A stretch of DNA of 60,841 bases from positions 1 through 60,841 of the forward strand of contig CAJFMB010000005.1 in NCBI GenBank assembly GCA_904390925.1, given 5' to 3'. The notes beneath the pieces were generated by a model. The model made no database searches. It saw only the letters and a program-made list of their open reading frames with translations, and had not been told where the DNA came from. Each line of letters starts with the position of its first letter. The stretch's first letter is position 1. The stretch is from an uncultured Subdoligranulum sp. Its GTDB lineage: Bacteria > Bacillota > Clostridia > Oscillospirales > Ruminococcaceae. Shown here in pieces: positions 59,509 to 60,841 of the stretch. The translations under genes and the position numbers were made by a program.

Positions 59509-59555
59509 GGAAAGCCTTCCCCCCAGCGTACAGATGCTGGGAGGAAGGCTTTTTT
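59509..59555. terminator. Bidirectional terminator after the DUF6311-like gene
   Basis: AAAGCCTTCC (59511-59520) pairs with GGAAGGCTTT (59543-59552), with an inner CAGC/GCTG stem, then T-run; leftward CTTTCC follows. Confidence 0.88.
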
Positions 59556-59571
59556 GACCCTGACAGGAGGC

Positions 59572-60648
59572 TCAGGCGCCGGCGCGGGGGACCAGCAGCA
59601 CGGCGGCCAGGTAGACCAGGTAGATGCCCAGGCAGACAACTCCCTGCCAGCGGTAAAGACGGCGGCGCAGCAGGGCAGGCAGCAGCAGGACCAGCGCCAT
59701 CAGGATGCAGGCGGGGACCTCGTAGCTGCGGAACTGTTCGCCCACCGGCAGACGGCGGCGGTACATCAGGCTGGCAATGGGCAGCACCAGCGTGATGTTG
59801 AGGATTGCCGCATTGAGCACATGCATGGGAAAGGCAAAGGCGGGGTAGATGCGGCACCGCTCGGCAAAGCGCTTCCAGGCGGAACCCAGCGGATGATTGA
59901 AGGCCTCGGCCAGCAGCGGCAGGGAAAAGCCCAGCGACAGCATGCCCGCCGCCCATAGCGCCTGGATGGTGCCGGTCAGGTTGGCAAAGGTCACCGATGC
60001 CAGCACCAGCGCATAGGCGCCGACGATCAGCAGAAGGCCGCCCAGCAGCACACCGCCCAGATTTTTCAGCGAGTTGATGACATTCATGGCCGGAAACAGC
60101 ACTGTGCCGTCGTCCCGCAACTCGGCGGGGGCGGGGACCGCGCTGTGGCGGGCAGTGATGATGTCCGGCGGTTGCTCCGGGTCCTGGTAGACAAAGCGGT
60201 GCTGGTAGACGATGTTTTCCAGCACAAACACCACAAACAGTGCCATCAGCAGCCCCACGCCGGTGTAGCTCAGCAGGCCGTCCCGCACAAAGATCAAAAG
60301 CACCAGGCAGGAGGCCAGCAACAGCAGGCATTTGCGCCAGAACTCGCCCCGGTCCACCACCACATCCCGGCGGATCAGACAGCAGGCCAGCACCAGGCCG
60401 ATGTCAGCTGCGGCGCCGGCCAGCGCAGCGCCCACCGCCAGCGCCGTGATGGACAGCCCCGACGCCAGAAAGGCCAGCACCAGCTGGGGCAGGGCGATGC
60501 ACAGGCTGGCCACCGTACCGCTGACCACCCACATGGGGAATCCGCACAGCGCAAAACACCAGGTGGCACAGCGCCCGGCCAGCCGGCTGCCCACGGCAGC
60601 CAGCACCATGCCCAGCACAAACAGCACAAGCGAGACCAGCACAATCAT
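59572..60648 (-). CDS. Divergent cation/calcium exchanger-like membrane protein
   Basis: 358 residues, about ten membrane helices arranged as two halves around a hydrophilic loop (about 165-195, QDPEQPPDIITARHSAVPAP). VASLCIALPQLVLAFLASGL and SLGFSLPLLAEAFNHP sit where Na+/Ca2+ exchangers keep the alpha repeats (G-S-S-x-P-E), but the usual Glu is replaced in the first repeat (ALPQL), and the second keeps only S-L-P-L-L-A-E. Assignment to the CaCA superfamily is tentative. The ATG at 60648 fits GAGGA nine bases upstream better than the ATG at 60657. Confidence 0.6.
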   Translation of the reverse strand: MIVLVSLVLFVLGMVLAAVGSRLAGRCATWCFALCGFPMWVVSGTVASLCIALPQLVLAFLASGLSITALAVGAALAGAAADIGLVLACCLIRRDVVVDRGEFWRKCLLLLASCLVLLIFVRDGLLSYTGVGLLMALFVVFVLENIVYQHRFVYQDPEQPPDIITARHSAVPAPAELRDDGTVLFPAMNVINSLKNLGGVLLGGLLLIVGAYALVLASVTFANLTGTIQALWAAGMLSLGFSLPLLAEAFNHPLGSAWKRFAERCRIYPAFAFPMHVLNAAILNITLVLPIASLMYRRRLPVGEQFRSYEVPACILMALVLLLPALLRRRLYRWQGVVCLGIYLVYLAAVLLVPRAGA

Positions 60649-60662
60649 TGGCAACATTCCTC

Positions 60663-60841
60663 AAAAAAAGCTCTCCCCGCATTCTGCGCGGTTCCATAAG
60701 AAAACAAAGCCGCAAAATTCTGTCTGCAATACGGCATCTGCCGCGTTATCGGGCTTTGCATTCCACCAAGGAGTGCCGCAGCCCTCTGCCTTGCATCTGC
60801 CGCCTTGCAGCGATTTTGCGATGCTTCGCAGTTCTTGCAGA
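60663..60841 (-). repeat. Probable dispersed repeat element at the right edge (partial)
   Basis: Two minus-strand frames are open across almost the whole 180 bases, one giving CKAEGCGTPWWNAKPDNAAD and the other AAALLGGMQSPITRQMPYCR. I recall similar strings as tails of predicted proteins at many loci in Faecalibacterium/Subdoligranulum relatives, which would make this a repeated intergenic element rather than a gene. It also holds CTTGCA-type internal repeats. It continues beyond the window. Confidence 0.4.

Overview
The window is high-GC, densely coded bacterial DNA with Firmicutes features: extended Shine-Dalgarno sites, TTG/GTG starts, TTGACA/TATAAT-type promoters with 17-bp spacers, intrinsic terminators after most transcription units, a CIRCE-like heat-shock operator, HPr/EI and a PTS trehalose locus, DegV and YesL proteins, two DUF3048 lipoproteins and an AbrB/SpoVT protein. 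The combination of high GC with clostridial gene families suggests an Oscillospiraceae gut anaerobe close to Gemmiger, Subdoligranulum or Faecalibacterium. That placement is an inference; no rRNA gene is present. No tRNA, rRNA, CRISPR array, transposase or phage gene was seen.

Layout. 1-7.6 kb: the 3' part of carB, HU, a cytoplasmic ParB-like/BMP protein coupled to a metallophosphoesterase, gpsA, a HAD phosphatase and a Gfo/Idh/MocA oxidoreductase. 7.7-18 kb: small heat-shock protein, cardiolipin synthase, ZIP metal transporter, TetR regulator, glycogen branching enzyme, then leftward degV-DUF308 and clc-rmuC units. 18-27.2 kb: YerC-like regulator, aldose epimerase and sugar kinase; the trehalose unit (treR, then treP-treC) with palindromic operators inside both promoters; a candidate small RNA divergent from an Lrp/AsnC gene; and a GT2 glycosyltransferase. 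27.3-33.7 kb: two ECF sigma/anti-sigma modules flanking a half-size MATE protein and exonuclease III. 33.8-38.6 kb: ptsH-ptsI, HAD phosphatase, gamma-carbonic anhydrase and a second degV.

39-47.2 kb is the most unusual region. A LegB-type nucleotide-sugar dehydratase is translationally coupled to a DUF2142 membrane protein. It is followed by a tandem duplication of a two-gene module: a large polytopic GT-C-like protein plus a small protein with a membrane segment at each end. The genes are nearly contiguous and end at a terminator, so they probably form one operon that makes or decorates a surface glycan. 47.4-60.8 kb: alcohol and aldehyde dehydrogenases, YesL, two DUF3048 lipoproteins, a histidine phosphatase, an XRE regulator, AbrB, a LacX-like epimerase, a lower-GC polytopic protein, a divergent cation-exchanger-like protein, and a probable dispersed repeat at the right edge.

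Linked functions: sugar uptake and use (ptsH/ptsI supply phosphate to TreP, TreC cleaves the imported trehalose-phosphate, glgB stores glucan, plus epimerases and kinase), envelope glycan synthesis, and envelope-stress signalling by the ECF modules. All functions are read from sequence motifs and family memory; no searches were run.
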